Below, piece by piece: positions 12,237 to 12,501 of a DNA stretch of 12,501 nucleotides. A program made the translations under genes and the position numbers. The DNA is taken from positions 1 to 12,501 of the forward strand of contig QMWT01000025.1 of NCBI GenBank assembly GCA_003661775.1, read 5' to 3'. The notes beneath the pieces were generated by a model, which was not told the DNA's origin, did not search any database, and worked only from the letters and a program-made list of their open reading frames with translations. The first letter of the stretch is position 1, and every line of letters starts with the position of its first letter. The DNA comes from Thermoprotei archaeon. GTDB lineage: Archaea; Thermoproteota; Thermoprotei_A; Sulfolobales; Ignisphaeraceae.

Positions 12237-12501
12237 ATGGAAACCGCTTACAAAACTCATTTAGCAGTAGAAGTCACGCCAGACCTCGAAGGCAAGAACG
12301 TCAAGTTAGCGGGATGGGTTCATCTGAAGAGAGACTTAGGGAAGGTAAAGTTTCTGATCCTGAGAGATGGAAGCGGTACTATACAAGTTACGTTCAGAGC
12401 AGGTTCTGTTCCGGAAGAGATAATGAAACTCTTCGACGAGTTGACCCTGGAGAGTGTTGTGCAGGTTGAGGGTGTAGTAAGAAGCGATCCCCGTGCACCA
12501 A
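12237..12501 (+). CDS. aspS: Aspartyl-tRNA synthetase, N-terminal part
   Basis: The gene starts at ATG 12237, with GGTAAGG about 9-10 nt upstream, and remains open to the window edge (88 complete codons). The visible part is the N-terminal OB-fold anticodon-binding domain of a class IIb synthetase: VKLAGWVHLKRDLGKVKFL, LRDGSGTIQVTF, then a helix and SVVQVEGVVRSDPRAP. The KRDLGKVKFLILRDGSG pattern and the short N-terminus match archaeal AspRS, either discriminating or the tRNA-Asp/Asn type; the window does not reach the residues that decide this. The lysyl and asparaginyl enzymes share this fold, but the motif spacing fits AspRS best. Confidence 0.88.
   Translation, partial: METAYKTHLAVEVTPDLEGKNVKLAGWVHLKRDLGKVKFLILRDGSGTIQVTFRAGSVPEEIMKLFDELTLESVVQVEGVVRSDPRAP

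Overview
The window is archaeal, most likely a hyperthermophilic member of the Thermoproteota (Crenarchaeota, Desulfurococcales-like). Several genes are confined to archaea: TiaS, geranylgeranylglyceryl phosphate synthase, archaeal DphB, Sec61-beta, an Elf1-like elongation factor, ribosomal protein L40e, an archaeal RNase P RNA and a C/D box sRNA. TATA-like boxes lie about 25-30 nt upstream of genes, GTG and TTG starts are common, and a tungsten aldehyde ferredoxin oxidoreductase is present. The exact genus cannot be read from the sequence.

Layout. A truncated tsr3-like gene (minus) runs off the left edge and diverges from a small Lrp/AsnC-type RAM-domain protein followed by tiaS. About 330 bp with no convincing gene follow, then a GC-rich RNase P RNA gene on the minus strand (about 2168-2504) and the Sec61-beta gene upstream of it on the same strand. 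A plus-strand block then holds a MazG-like pyrophosphohydrolase and a SWIM zinc-finger protein (ATGA overlap), an Elf1-like factor and GGGP synthase (overlapping). rpiA is convergent to this block and diverges from tRNA-Ala(CGC). After the tRNA come a YwgA/Panacea-like protein, an HD-domain phosphohydrolase coupled to dphB (GTGA overlap), and tRNA-Thr(GGT).

Beyond tRNA-Thr the minus strand carries a well-formed C/D box sRNA and, just upstream of it, an unrecognised 78-codon ORF that diverges from a 610-residue AOR-family oxidoreductase. AOR is convergent with a minus-strand pair: ribosomal protein L40e (54 codons, easily missed) and a nucleotidyltransferase-fold protein. The right end has a NusA-like/Zn-ribbon protein and the first part of aspS.

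The dominant theme is RNA maturation and translation: Tsr3 (rRNA), TiaS, RNase P and two tRNAs, a methylation-guide sRNA, DphB (EF2), L40e and AspS, with transcription (Elf1), membrane lipid (GGGPS), protein export (Sec61-beta) and sugar/aldehyde metabolism (RpiA, AOR) alongside. I found no CRISPR array, transposase or prophage. The least conventional items are the C/D sRNA beside the orphan ORF, the diverged repeat that echoes the RNase P 3' end, and the MazG-SWIM pair.
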